Assembly (NCBI GenBank): GCA_944392315.1
Contig: CALXWH010000009.1
Coordinates: 1 to 62,842, forward strand
Direction: 5' to 3'
Length of the DNA stretch: 62,842 nucleotides
Source of the DNA: an uncultured Alphaproteobacteria bacterium
Lineage (GTDB): Bacteria > Pseudomonadota > Alphaproteobacteria > RF32 > CAG-239
A program made the translations under genes and the position numbers. Positions 45,297 to 54,093 of this stretch are shown piece after piece. The number at the start of each line of letters is the position of its first letter. Within the stretch, counting starts at the first letter, position 1. The notes under the pieces were generated by a model. The model saw only the letters and a program-made list of their open reading frames with translations, did not search any database and was not told the DNA's origin.

Positions 45297-46487
45297 TTAC
45301 TCTTGCGTTCTTACCAATTTTTGATTGATAATTTCTCGCATATCTTCATTGCTAAAACGCCCCTTACGTGGTTTGGTTTCTTCTGATTCACGCTTGGTGA
45401 TTATTACCTTTTCTCCTTTTTCTATTTCTGAGGTAATATCTCTATTTTCTTTAACAATCTGTTCTTTTGCGTCAGCATATTTTTCTTGCGAAATATTACC
45501 ACGAAAGGCCAAATCTAAAGGGGCTTGATTGCCTGTATATCGTTCCGGAGATAATTCCGCATAATTCTCTAGACTTTCTGCTCCGGTTTCTTTTTTCAAC
45601 TTTCGCTCTAATAAATTACGTATCTTTCTTACCTGACGTTTAACTTTGCGCTCACTTAATTCTTCTGTCTTTATCTCGCCATCAGCGTCTTCTTCGCTAA
45701 TATGACCTTTATATTTACCGCCGACAAAGGAAACTTCCGTAAATTTATCGCCCTTTTCTTTGGTGTATTTTTCTTCTCCTTCGCTATATGTTCCTGTATA
45801 TTCAACTTTTTGTTCACCTTTGCGATTATATTTTGTATAGTTTATACTTGTTTTCTCTTTATTGGAACTCTCTTGGTGTCTTACTTCCAATATATCATCC
45901 AACGCCCGATTTCCGTCCTTATATATGTCTTTTCCACGACGTCCATCTATCACTATATCTGACATCTGAACCGTACTTCCATCGTGACGACTATGTACTC
46001 TGTTTTCTGTTACACGACCTTTTTTATCATATTCATCTCTATTATATTGGTAAGTTCCGTATGAAAAATCATTGTTATAATCGTATGCTCGTTGTAATGG
46101 TCCGGCTTCTACATGATGTGCCTGAATTTTTAATTCTTCTTTTAATCGCAATCTTTTCTTTCGGTCATACTCTTCTCGTGTTTGTTCTACTGTGTTTTCT
46201 TCTCTGCGGCTTATATCAAATTCTTTATACCTTTCATCTCGCTCTGATACTTTTACACGCGATTTTTCATCACTGTTAGGAACTGTAATGTCTATTTCTC
46301 GGATGGCTGCACGAGTATCTTTAGAATATTCATTTGGAACAACATATTCTGTTCGTTCTACTCTTTTATCTTCTTCTCTCGGCGTTGGAGCGACTGCTTC
46401 TGTTGTTGACGCGTTTAACGTAGACAGTACCGTCATCGCGGTTACTGCTGCTTTTTTTAAATCTTGTTTGAGTTCTTCTCGCGTCAT
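45297..46487 (-). CDS. Hypothetical charged protein, possibly exported
   Basis: 396 residues. A short amphipathic N-terminal stretch (KKAAVTAMTVLSTLNAST) could be a weak signal. The rest is extremely Lys/Glu/Arg-rich with beta-like repeats (YTGTYSEGEEKYTKEKGD, DGEIKTEELSER). No family recognised. Transcribed away from the carbonic anhydrase gene. Confidence 0.55.
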   Translation of the reverse strand: MTREELKQDLKKAAVTAMTVLSTLNASTTEAVAPTPREEDKRVERTEYVVPNEYSKDTRAAIREIDITVPNSDEKSRVKVSERDERYKEFDISRREENTVEQTREEYDRKKRLRLKEELKIQAHHVEAGPLQRAYDYNNDFSYGTYQYNRDEYDKKGRVTENRVHSRHDGSTVQMSDIVIDGRRGKDIYKDGNRALDDILEVRHQESSNKEKTSINYTKYNRKGEQKVEYTGTYSEGEEKYTKEKGDKFTEVSFVGGKYKGHISEEDADGEIKTEELSERKVKRQVRKIRNLLERKLKKETGAESLENYAELSPERYTGNQAPLDLAFRGNISQEKYADAKEQIVKENRDITSEIEKGEKVIITKRESEETKPRKGRFSNEDMREIINQKLVRTQE

Positions 46488-46616
46488 CTGCTTTCTCCCA
46501 TAGAATTATTCTACAATATTTTTAGCCTTTAGTCAATTTATTTCCAATTTCATCTTTCTCTTGACTTTCGCTTTTCTCGTCTTTATCTTGAATTGTATTT
46601 TAGAGGGGTTAGAAAT

Positions 46617-47222
46617 ATGGTTAAAATCGTAAAACTGCTGCAAGGTTATCAGGACTTTTATAAACAATATTTTGTGGAGAAACCAGAAATTTATCAAACT
46701 TTGGTTCGGGATGGTCAGGCGCCGAAAACGCTTGTTATCGCTTGTAGTGACTCTCGTGTTGATCCCTCTATTTTGCTCAATACTAACCCCGGGGATATTT
46801 TTGTTATCCGCAATGTTGCAAACCTTGTGCCTGTGTTTGATTCCGACATGAGCCACTGCCACGGCACTTCGGCTGCCATTGAATATGCCGTCAAACACTT
46901 AAAAGTTGAAAATATTGTTGTTCTCGGACATAGCCACTGCGGCGGTATTCATACTCTGGTTTCTGCGCACAAACATGACCATACCTTTATTGATACTTGG
47001 CTTGAAATTGCCGATACACCGGAAATTCGCGATATTTGTACTTCTCATTCACAACATGATGCGTGTCCTTTATGCGAAAAAGAAGCTATTCGCGTTTCTG
47101 TTGCCAATTTGATGACTTTTCCTTTCATTAAAGAGGCAGTCTTAAACAAAACGCTTGATTTACATGGTTGGTATTTTAACCTGGAAACCGGTGCGTTGGA
47201 AATTATTGCTCTTAATAACTAG
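46617..47222 (+). CDS. Beta-class carbonic anhydrase
   Basis: 201 residues from ATG 46617 (GAGGGG upstream). Zinc ligands C43, H105 and C108 (IACSDSRVDP, VLGHSHCGG), with D45 and R47 forming the usual dyad. Interconverts carbon dioxide and bicarbonate, the substrate needed by AccC at 31573. Cytosolic, full length. Confidence 0.95.
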   Translation: MVKIVKLLQGYQDFYKQYFVEKPEIYQTLVRDGQAPKTLVIACSDSRVDPSILLNTNPGDIFVIRNVANLVPVFDSDMSHCHGTSAAIEYAVKHLKVENIVVLGHSHCGGIHTLVSAHKHDHTFIDTWLEIADTPEIRDICTSHSQHDACPLCEKEAIRVSVANLMTFPFIKEAVLNKTLDLHGWYFNLETGALEIIALNN

Positions 47223-47250
47223 AGCGCTCCACTCGGGCAAGTTTCTTTTA

Positions 47251-47934
47251 TTATATATTATTCAGCAAACGGCTTATCGCTTGGGAAAGGTCTTTGATAT
47301 ACGTATTATCACTGACCGGCGCGGATTTGCCAACGCTCCTGCTCTGATATTTTTTCAATATCGGCATATCTACCGGTGTAAACAGACGGTACAGACTTTC
47401 GGTCGGTGCTGTTGGGGTTTTATTCTCGGCAAAACTTGAACGCAATTGATAGAACTTTACCGGAAAGCCGTCTTTTTGAGAGAATTTACGAATTATATCC
47501 CCCTCACCGGCTGCGTAGAAAAATCCCTTAAATGTTTCAGGATTACTTTGCCAATAGGCGCGGCAGACCTCCAACAAGTTAGCGGTACCATCGCCCATTA
47601 GTGTGGCTTGGCGGCCTTTTTTGACCGCGGCTAAATGCAAAACAAATTCTATTTCTATCCCGCTTTTGGAGGCTGTGTTAAATATTGATGCCAAAAAAGA
47701 GATATCCGCAATATCGCCAAAACAAAACTGGACATTATGCTCTTTGAAGGCATCGGCGCTTATCGGCAGGGCAGACGTAGCTTTTATCATTTTATTATTC
47801 GCTAACAGCGGGCTAAAGGCTTCTTCAGAATCTCCCAATGCCAAAACTTTGCGACCTGATGACACTAACTCATTTAAGATTTCTTGCCCGACAAAACCGG
47901 TTGCGCCGGTGATTAAACATACTTTTTGCGTCAT
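47251..47934 (-). CDS. NAD(P)-binding Rossmann protein (SDR-like)
   Basis: 227 residues from ATG 47934 (AAAGGAGAGGACAAG before it); the longer frame lacks a site. Begins CLITGATGFVGQEIL, the extended-SDR GxxGxxG motif, with HLAAVKKG mid-protein. The usual YxxxK is not evident (YAAGEGDII sits there instead), so activity is uncertain. It may be a nucleotide-sugar epimerase relative or a non-catalytic NAD(P) sensor. Confidence 0.7.
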   Translation of the reverse strand: MTQKVCLITGATGFVGQEILNELVSSGRKVLALGDSEEAFSPLLANNKMIKATSALPISADAFKEHNVQFCFGDIADISFLASIFNTASKSGIEIEFVLHLAAVKKGRQATLMGDGTANLLEVCRAYWQSNPETFKGFFYAAGEGDIIRKFSQKDGFPVKFYQLRSSFAENKTPTAPTESLYRLFTPVDMPILKKYQSRSVGKSAPVSDNTYIKDLSQAISRLLNNI

Positions 47935-48093
47935 CTTGTCCTCTCCTTTCCTCTTTGGCTTACATTTCTTATTATTGTGCAGAGTTTTTCGGCTTTTGTC
48001 AATGATGTTTTCTTGTGATTTTGTTTTGTTGCGCATTTTTGTGATTTTTCTTCGTTACATTTTTATTATCCGCCTAAAATCCGATAATTGCAA

Positions 48094-48127
48094 AAAAAAG
48101 ACGCAACCTTTGAGGAAACGTCTTTTT
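48094..48127. terminator. Hairpin terminator
   Basis: AAAAAGACG with CGTCTTTTT around a 15-base loop, T runs on both strands. Confidence 0.6.
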
Positions 48128-48190
48128 CTTTCTCTTAGCTTTAGTGTTTAGCCTTTAATTCTTCCTGCAAAAGAGCATGATATAAAAGCA

Positions 48191-48216
48191 AAACGCCCCT
48201 TTTCTAAGAGGCGTTT
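48191..48216 (-). terminator. Terminator of the gene at 48235
   Basis: AAACGCC (48191-48197) with GGCGTTT (48210-48216), 18 bases past the stop codon. Confidence 0.65.
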
Positions 48217-48234
48217 ATACTTTTTCTTCATACT

Positions 48235-48594
48235 CTAGCGGCCTAAAGAGCGGCAAAAGTTTTCATATTCTTCTTTCCAATCATCTTCATCGCCGCTGTT
48301 TATTTCCATATAGAAACGAGCATCTTCCAGTTCTTCATCCGTGAGGCCACCTTTTTGGCGGGCTTTCTCTTGGTAGTAATTCCGGACTTTATCTCGTTCT
48401 CTACGATAAAAATCAGAGCGTTTCTGGCAATAGTCGGCTAACCTTTTTTGCCGTTTGGTTTCTTCTCTCTTGTTCAACAGATTTTGAATTATTACTTTTA
48501 TAATCCAAAGAACTCCGATGAAAATGATGATTTGCCAAAGCCCGACATTTGAGCTGGAAAGCAGCATATTGCTGAATACCATGAAATTTTCCAT
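48235..48594 (-). CDS. Small membrane protein with charged coil
   Basis: 119 residues: one membrane segment (LWQIIIFIGVLWIIKVIIQ), then a Lys/Arg/Glu-rich helical part with DFYRRERDKVRNYYQEKARQ. No family recognised. Single-gene unit between terminators. Confidence 0.6.
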   Translation of the reverse strand: MENFMVFSNMLLSSSNVGLWQIIIFIGVLWIIKVIIQNLLNKREETKRQKRLADYCQKRSDFYRRERDKVRNYYQEKARQKGGLTDEELEDARFYMEINSGDEDDWKEEYENFCRSLGR

Positions 48595-48660
48595 AAAAAT
48601 ATCTATTTAATTGTTAAACTGGTATTTAATATACAGTTTTAGAAAATTTTGTCAATATCT

Positions 48661-49395
48661 TTAACGGATGAAGTTGGTTCTGGCTCCTTTTTCCGGTTCC
48701 GGAGTTTGAATCCCCAGTTTCTTCCCCTCTTCTATCAACTTCAAAGCCCAGGCCATATTCTTGCCCAAATTCCGCATTGTCTGCAAGCCTTCTATATCTT
48801 GTTTGACCTCTGCGGGCGTATTGCCGTGTACCTCGTTCCAATAGGTGGAAGATATTACCGGCATGTTGTTTATTGTAAAATATTTGTTGATGACATCAAT
48901 TGAAGCTATTGTTCCGGCTCTTCGTGCTGAGGCTATAGCCGCCCCCGGTTTATACGCAAATGCGGCTCCTCCGGAATAAAATGCACGATTTAATACACTT
49001 AACAATCTTCCCGACGGATGCGCATAATATACCGGTGTACCGAAAATAAAACCATCGGCACTCTTGGCTTTTTCTACCAATTCATTCACAATATCATCCG
49101 TAAATACGCAATGTCCTAATTTGCGACAGCCGCCGCATCCGACGCAATCACGATAGGCGTTAGGCCCCAACTGAATAATCTCGCTTTCTATCCCTTCTTC
49201 TTTTAAGACTTTCGCAATTTCACTCAAGGCCGTATAGGTGCAACCCTCTTCATGTGAACTGCCGTTTACCATCAAAACTTTCATCTTATCTTCTCCTTTC
49301 TTCACTCGCACTTGCTTTTCTTCTTTACACGCCGACAACAAGGTGGTTCCGCCCAATGTCATCAACGAACTGATTATAAATTCTCGCCGATTCAT
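48661..49395 (-). CDS. Flavodoxin-like NAD(P)H-dependent FMN reductase, Tat lipoprotein form
   Basis: 244 residues from ATG 49395 (AAGGGACGAAG before it). The N-terminus NRREFIISSLMTLGG has the twin arginines of a Tat signal, followed by the lipobox LLSAC. The enzyme domain is flavodoxin-like: VLMVNGSSHEEGCTYTAL, CVGCGGCRKLGHC, FGTPVYYAHPSG. A second start at ATG 49284, with AAAGGAG ahead of it, would give a cytosolic enzyme without the signal, so two forms may be made. Head-to-head with the exported nitroreductase. Confidence 0.78.
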   Translation of the reverse strand: MNRREFIISSLMTLGGTTLLSACKEEKQVRVKKGEDKMKVLMVNGSSHEEGCTYTALSEIAKVLKEEGIESEIIQLGPNAYRDCVGCGGCRKLGHCVFTDDIVNELVEKAKSADGFIFGTPVYYAHPSGRLLSVLNRAFYSGGAAFAYKPGAAIASARRAGTIASIDVINKYFTINNMPVISSTYWNEVHGNTPAEVKQDIEGLQTMRNLGKNMAWALKLIEEGKKLGIQTPEPEKGARTNFIR

Positions 49396-49571
49396 CTTCG
49401 TCCCTTTATTCTTTTGACTGCTTATATTTAGTGCAAAAATTGCGAAAATCAGCAATATTTCTCTCCACTTATCCCCTTTTTTTGTGGGTAAATCGGTTTT
49501 CATAAAGACTTTTTGCTTCTTTGAGCCTATATTTCTTTAGTGTTCTAAACTATGTTTATTTGGGAGGTATT

Positions 49572-50171
49572 ATGAAAAAATTTGTTCTTGGCGCGATGAT
49601 GATGCTTTCAGCTTCTTCCGTTTATGCGGTGGATATTAAATTGCCCGAACCGGAAACTTCCGGCGGTATGCCTTTGATGGAGGCTATTGCCGCTCGTCGC
49701 TCCGGCCGTACGTTTGATACGAAAATGTTATCCGAACAGAATCTTTCTGATTTGTTGTGGGCAACTTGGGGAATTTCTTCTGAAGACGGCAAGCGCGTTG
49801 TTCCGACCGCAAGAAACCTTCAAGATATTGATTTATACGTTTTGTTGCCGACCGGTTCTTATGTTTATGACGCTAAAGCCAACTCCTTAAAACAACTCGG
49901 CGATAAAGATTTGCGCTATATCGTTGCGAAAGACCAGAAATTTGCTCAAGACGCACCAGTTCATCTGCTCTTTGTTACAAAAGATAAAAAATACGGCGAA
50001 ATGCATGCCGGTTCCATGTATCAAAATGCCAGCCTATATTGTGCTTCCGCAAACTTAAAATGCGTCGTTCGCGGACTTTATAACAGGGCTGAAATTAAAC
50101 AAGCCCTCAACCTTGAAGGCGAAACCGAAGTGGTTATGACCGAAGCCGTTGGTTATCCGAAAGCACAATAA
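49572..50171 (+). CDS. Exported nitroreductase-family flavoprotein
   Basis: 199 residues from ATG 49572 (GGGAGG upstream). Signal peptide MKKFVLGAMMMLSASSVYA. Nitroreductase fold: MEAIAARRSGRTFD (FMN phosphate site), LSDLLWATWGISS, VPTARNLQDIDLYVL. Most nitroreductases are cytosolic, so an exported one is unusual; it resembles small SagB-type proteins. Probably works with the divergent flavodoxin-like lipoprotein in periplasmic redox. Confidence 0.8.
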   Translation: MKKFVLGAMMMLSASSVYAVDIKLPEPETSGGMPLMEAIAARRSGRTFDTKMLSEQNLSDLLWATWGISSEDGKRVVPTARNLQDIDLYVLLPTGSYVYDAKANSLKQLGDKDLRYIVAKDQKFAQDAPVHLLFVTKDKKYGEMHAGSMYQNASLYCASANLKCVVRGLYNRAEIKQALNLEGETEVVMTEAVGYPKAQ

Positions 50172-50192
50172 TTTCTGCTTTACTTAAAAATT

Positions 50193-50225
50193 CACCCGCA
50201 TTCGCTTGAATACGGGTGCTTTTTT
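50193..50225 (+). terminator. Terminator after the nitroreductase gene
   Basis: CACCCG-ATTC (50193-50203) with GAAT-CGGGTG (50208-50218), one internal mismatch, followed by TTTTTT. Confidence 0.8.
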
Positions 50226-50913
50226 ATACTTCTTTTAACACAAATAAATCTTTCCCCACGCCACACAACGGACATACCCAGTCATCGGCTAATTTTTCAA
50301 AGGGAACATCGCCCTCGTAAACATAGCCGCATACTGTGCAGACCCATCTTTTTTCATGCGGTTGAGCCTTGGGGATCGGTATTTCTTTATTTGGGGTAAA
50401 ACCTGTTTCTTCTTTTTTTCTTGCTGCTTGATATGCCATTATCACCTTCTCCTTAAATCCATTTCTGTAATCATGATACGTTAGCGGTTCTTCTCCTTTT
50501 TTACAGTCAAAAGCATCTTCCACTTCGGCTACAAACAAAGTGTTATTCGGAAAAACCAATTTATTGACAACACGGCCTCGTATCTTTGCCAGTGCTGTCG
50601 GTAAATATGGCAAGTCGTCTTTTATTTCCTTTGCCACATTATCCCACTTATTTACATCTCGGCTGCTTTGATAGCCAAAATTGGACACAACCATCGGATC
50701 GGTTGTTTTGGCTAAAACACTTAAAGAAAACACGCCGGTTTGCTCTATCGTCTGTTTGGTATAGCTGCTATTCATGCACGACAAGATAATCATATTCGGC
50801 CCCACGGCAACCTGCGAAACCGCATCCACAACAGACCCTACAAAACGATCTTTATCTCTTGCGCCAAGCACATATAAACCATTACTTATTGCAAAAAGTG
50901 CCTCTTCTTCCAT
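50224..50913 (-). CDS. Flavin reductase-rubredoxin fusion (high-molecular-weight rubredoxin)
   Basis: 229 residues. Residues 1-160 are a flavin-reductase-like FMN-binding split barrel ([30 protein letters not shown]). Residues 180-229 are rubredoxin with four cysteines ([12 protein letters not shown] and WVCPLCGVG). Such fusions pass electrons from NAD(P)H to flavodiiron proteins that reduce oxygen or nitric oxide, mainly in anaerobes. No flavodiiron gene is in the window. Confidence 0.92.
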   Translation of the reverse strand: MEEEALFAISNGLYVLGARDKDRFVGSVVDAVSQVAVGPNMIILSCMNSSYTKQTIEQTGVFSLSVLAKTTDPMVVSNFGYQSSRDVNKWDNVAKEIKDDLPYLPTALAKIRGRVVNKLVFPNNTLFVAEVEDAFDCKKGEEPLTYHDYRNGFKEKVIMAYQAARKKEETGFTPNKEIPIPKAQPHEKRWVCTVCGYVYEGDVPFEKLADDWVCPLCGVGKDLFVLKEV

Positions 50914-50983
50914 GTTTTCTCCTTATCTTACAAATATTCTATATCTTCCGTTTTTCAAGTTTTGTGACTTTTTTTAAGCCTTT

Positions 50984-51343
50984 TTATTCATGCAGCTCCA
51001 CCAAATACTTATCAAAATCTTTTGCGGCCTTACCTGACCAGCCCATAAAGGTTTTATCCCCCATGCAGATAACCGGAACTACAATCGTCTTAAAGTTAAA
51101 CTTTTTTGCACATTGTTTCAGCAAGGCTTGCCCTTCTTCGGTTTCTATATTGACTTTTACCACATCCGGTCTTGTGAAATATCTTTCATTCACATATTCC
51201 AACGCCTGCTCACATATCGGGCAGCCTTCCAGATACAAAATATAGGCTTTATTATCTTCCAAAACCGGCGGTTTCTTTCGGCGAGCCTCGGCTGGGGCGG
51301 CAGCTATGATTATTGCCAGCAATAGGCTTAAAAATCTTAACAT
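50984..51343 (-). CDS. Periplasmic thioredoxin/glutaredoxin-fold protein
   Basis: 119 residues. Signal peptide MLRFLSLLLAIIIAAAPAEA. Thioredoxin fold with the redox pair in YLEGCPICEQAL and a cis-proline region TIVVPVICMGD, with one more cysteine. Likely a thiol-disulfide exchange factor. It follows the rubredoxin fusion's own start by 70 bases on the same strand. Confidence 0.8.
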   Translation of the reverse strand: MLRFLSLLLAIIIAAAPAEARRKKPPVLEDNKAYILYLEGCPICEQALEYVNERYFTRPDVVKVNIETEEGQALLKQCAKKFNFKTIVVPVICMGDKTFMGWSGKAAKDFDKYLVELHE

Positions 51344-51407
51344 TTTACTTTCTCCTTTGCTTTTAAACTACTTATTTTAAAGAGTTTGTCAAGCGTTCTC
51401 TATCTTA

Positions 51408-51878
51408 CTAGCGGCTATAGCCGTTTAAGGATACATCTTTTAGCATTTGCCACGGACGTTTGGTCTGACGGTTGCGGATGGCTAATATTCTCCCACTATC
51501 CACCATCTTAAATATCGGGATGATGATTTCTCGGGTTTCGCCTTCTTTCATATTACTGACGTCTTTTAACTGAGGATAAAAAATCTGGCGATTTATCGCC
51601 AGATGAGTTGATTTATGTATAACAGACATGTTTGTAAAAGAATGAACTTCCATTGATTCTGAACCCGAAAGCGGGAAAAGGTGATGTATATCTAAATCTG
51701 TTGGCAGATATCCTTTTTTGGCTTCGTCTATCTCTTTTTCACTTAAAACACCGTCAAACCATCCGCTGTAGGCCAAATACTTTATAAAAGCTTTTTTCAC
51801 ATGGCGGTCATAAAATTGACGTTGGCGTTTGCTCTTTTCCGGAGATATTTTCGTAAATATCACTTTATTATATTTCAT
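51408..51878 (-). CDS. HNH endonuclease-like protein
   Basis: 156 residues from ATG 51878 (GAGGAG upstream); a GTG six codons earlier overlaps that site. The HNH pattern reads DIHHLFPLSGS, then FTNMSVIHKSTHLAINR: the two histidines, the Asn and later histidines are in place. No phage or R-M partner adjoins it. Could be a homing-type or defence nuclease, or a degenerate domain. Confidence 0.7.
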   Translation of the reverse strand: MKYNKVIFTKISPEKSKRQRQFYDRHVKKAFIKYLAYSGWFDGVLSEKEIDEAKKGYLPTDLDIHHLFPLSGSESMEVHSFTNMSVIHKSTHLAINRQIFYPQLKDVSNMKEGETREIIIPIFKMVDSGRILAIRNRQTKRPWQMLKDVSLNGYSR

Positions 51879-52025
51879 ATGCGTTCTCCTCTCCACACGC
51901 TCTTTAGCATAGCCTTCTCTTTGGGAATTGCTATTTTTTTCTTGTTTTTTCTACAGCTTTATTTTTTTTACTTGTTTTTAACTTTTTTGTGGATACTTAT
52001 GATGTGCTTTTGAAGAGGTGTAATT

Positions 52026-52865
52026 ATGGCTAAGAAGGATATTTTGACAGTCACGGCTCAACGTTTTGCCGCGAAAAGAATTGCTTTGAGACGTTTGGTT
52101 TTGCGTAAACTGGCGCAACGCAGATTGGCTGCTCGCAAAATTGCCGGTATGGGGATGATTTTACTTTTGCTTTCGGCTTGTCATGTTGGGCAACTGACTA
52201 CCCTTTATACGGATGATACGTCTTTTGAGGAAAATGGGCTTCGTTTGGATGCTGCTCATCAGCCGATTACCGGTGTTTATCAGAACTATGCCGATAATAT
52301 GCAACTTAAAGAGGAAATCCATTATGTTGACGGCAAAATCAGCGGCCTTTATAAAGCTTTTGATAAAAAAGGAAACCTCATGATGGAGGCTCAATATAAA
52401 AATGGTTTGCCACATGGAAAAACCGTTACCTTTTATCAAAACGGCGCAGAACATGAAATCAATTATTTTCGTAAAGGAAAACTTGAAGGCGGGCAACTCG
52501 CTTATTATCCGAACGGCGATTTGATGCGCAAAGGAAGTTATGTTAAAGGAAAGAAAAACGGCGTGTTTGAAGAATATTATGACAATGGTGCCGTTAAATC
52601 TTCCATTACCTATAAAAACGGTAAATTACACGGCCCTTCTCGTCTTTATACCCCCGGCAACCACCTCATCTCTTATGTGGAGTACCTCAACGGTAAACGC
52701 GAGGGACCGGCGTATTCCTATTACGAAAATGAAAAGCCCAAGATTTTGGCTCAACGCAAAAATGATTTGTTAGACGGGACGGCGAAAGTTTTTAATGCCA
52801 AAGGAAATTTGGTTGAAGTTATCACCTATGACAAAGGCAACGTTGTTAAAACTAGCAAATTTTAG
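52026..52865 (+). CDS. MORN/YwqK-repeat lipoprotein with Arg-rich N-terminus
   Basis: 279 residues. The first about 40 are an unusual basic amphipathic stretch (AAKRIALRRLVLRKLAQRRL) before the hydrophobic core GMGMILLLLSAC with lipobox cysteine. The rest has about eight repeats of the MORN/YwqK type (YVDGKISGLYKAFDKKGNL, YKNGLPHGKTVTFYQNG, YVKGKKNGVFEEYYDNG). Probably outer-membrane attached. An internal start at residue 42 would give a normal lipoprotein signal but has no clear ribosome site. Confidence 0.8.
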   Translation: MAKKDILTVTAQRFAAKRIALRRLVLRKLAQRRLAARKIAGMGMILLLLSACHVGQLTTLYTDDTSFEENGLRLDAAHQPITGVYQNYADNMQLKEEIHYVDGKISGLYKAFDKKGNLMMEAQYKNGLPHGKTVTFYQNGAEHEINYFRKGKLEGGQLAYYPNGDLMRKGSYVKGKKNGVFEEYYDNGAVKSSITYKNGKLHGPSRLYTPGNHLISYVEYLNGKREGPAYSYYENEKPKILAQRKNDLLDGTAKVFNAKGNLVEVITYDKGNVVKTSKF

Positions 52866-52868
52866 AGC

Positions 52869-52895
52869 AAAGCTTCCACTACGGAAGCTTTTTTA
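52869..52895 (+). terminator. Terminator after the MORN lipoprotein
   Basis: AAAGCTTCC (52869-52877)/GGAAGCTTT (52883-52891), then TTTTA. Confidence 0.85.
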
Positions 52896-53021
52896 TTCTT
52901 GATTTATGTTTTGGATAACTTCTTTTTGCTTGCAAATTGATAAAAAAAATTGTAGGTTTTCTTTCAGCAGATTGTCTTTTTTTGATGATACTGCTCGGTT
53001 TATTTTGTACTTGGAACAACG

Positions 53022-54008
53022 ATGATGACTGATGCGGATTTTGATAAAACAGTTGCTGATAAAACAAATACAGAAACTGATGATATTGATGTTTCTTTCG
53101 TGATGACGGTTTATAATAAGGAATTTTATTTACCGGCTGTACTTAAGGCGCTTTTTAATCAAACCGGGCTGAAAAATCCTCAATATATCTTTGTGGATGA
53201 CCTCTCGCGCGATCGCTCTGTGCAAATTATTGAAGATATGACTAAGGGGATGAAAAACGTCATCCTGCTTAAAAAAGAGAAAAATGAAGGTATCAGCATT
53301 TCTATCAACAAGGGTATTGCTTTGGCTCAAGGGAAATGGGTCAGAATGCTTGATTCCGATGATATCTTTCCGCTTAATTCTACCGAAAAAATGATTGAAG
53401 TGGCTGACAAACATCATGCTGATATGGTCTATGGGACGTTTACAAAAACCGGTAAAGAACCGATGGATATTGTTGCCGAATATATGCCGGAAAATTTTTG
53501 TTATAATTATCAACCTGATGCTCTTAAAACTGTTTTGGGCGGCCATTTTACACGTATGGGACAGCTTATCAAGCGTTCGGTTTTGCAAGAAGCCGGTGGT
53601 GCGGACACGCGTGTCTTTATTCAAGATGAAAGCATCCCTCTTCGCGCTTCCAGATTAGCTCACGGAATTATCAAGATGAAGGCTCATGTTGTTTTGGTGC
53701 CTCGTGAAACCAACAACTTAAGCAAAAACACACATCAATTGGATAATGACAGATTCTTTGCGCATTATTACTTTTTGAAAGATTACCGTGATTCTTTAGA
53801 TAAAAATATTTGCGCCATCCTTTATGCCAAAGCACTCTCCGATAACTGGAAATATGTTAAAAAGAATTTGCCGAAACCTTATTTAACGCCGGATTTTCGC
53901 TTGTATTTGCTCTCTAAGTTTATTCGCTTGCAACCTAATTTTGAGATTTTAGATAAAATGGCTGAAAGATTTCTTACGCTTTCTGACGTTTTGCGCTCTA
54001 AGCCCTAA
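53022..54008 (+). CDS. Family 2 glycosyltransferase
   Basis: 328 residues, GT-A fold: FVMTVYNKEFYLPAVLKAL, FVDDLSRDRSV and the metal-binding MLDSDDIF. Transfers a sugar to surface glycan; donor and acceptor are unknown. Start site is uncertain (two adjacent ATGs, no strong ribosome site). Convergent with the GT4 gene across a terminator. Confidence 0.88.
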   Translation: MMTDADFDKTVADKTNTETDDIDVSFVMTVYNKEFYLPAVLKALFNQTGLKNPQYIFVDDLSRDRSVQIIEDMTKGMKNVILLKKEKNEGISISINKGIALAQGKWVRMLDSDDIFPLNSTEKMIEVADKHHADMVYGTFTKTGKEPMDIVAEYMPENFCYNYQPDALKTVLGGHFTRMGQLIKRSVLQEAGGADTRVFIQDESIPLRASRLAHGIIKMKAHVVLVPRETNNLSKNTHQLDNDRFFAHYYFLKDYRDSLDKNICAILYAKALSDNWKYVKKNLPKPYLTPDFRLYLLSKFIRLQPNFEILDKMAERFLTLSDVLRSKP

Positions 54009-54035
54009 TATTTATCCATTTAATTTTCACTGAAA

Positions 54036-54072
54036 AAGCTCAGTAAAGTTTATCCTTTAGCTGAGCTTCTTT
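54036..54072. terminator. Bidirectional terminator
   Basis: AAGCTCAG (54036-54043)/CTGAGCTT (54061-54068), extended by TAAAG/CTTTA with one bulge, T-rich on both sides. Confidence 0.8.
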
Positions 54073-54093
54073 TATCATCATTTTGTTTTTAAA

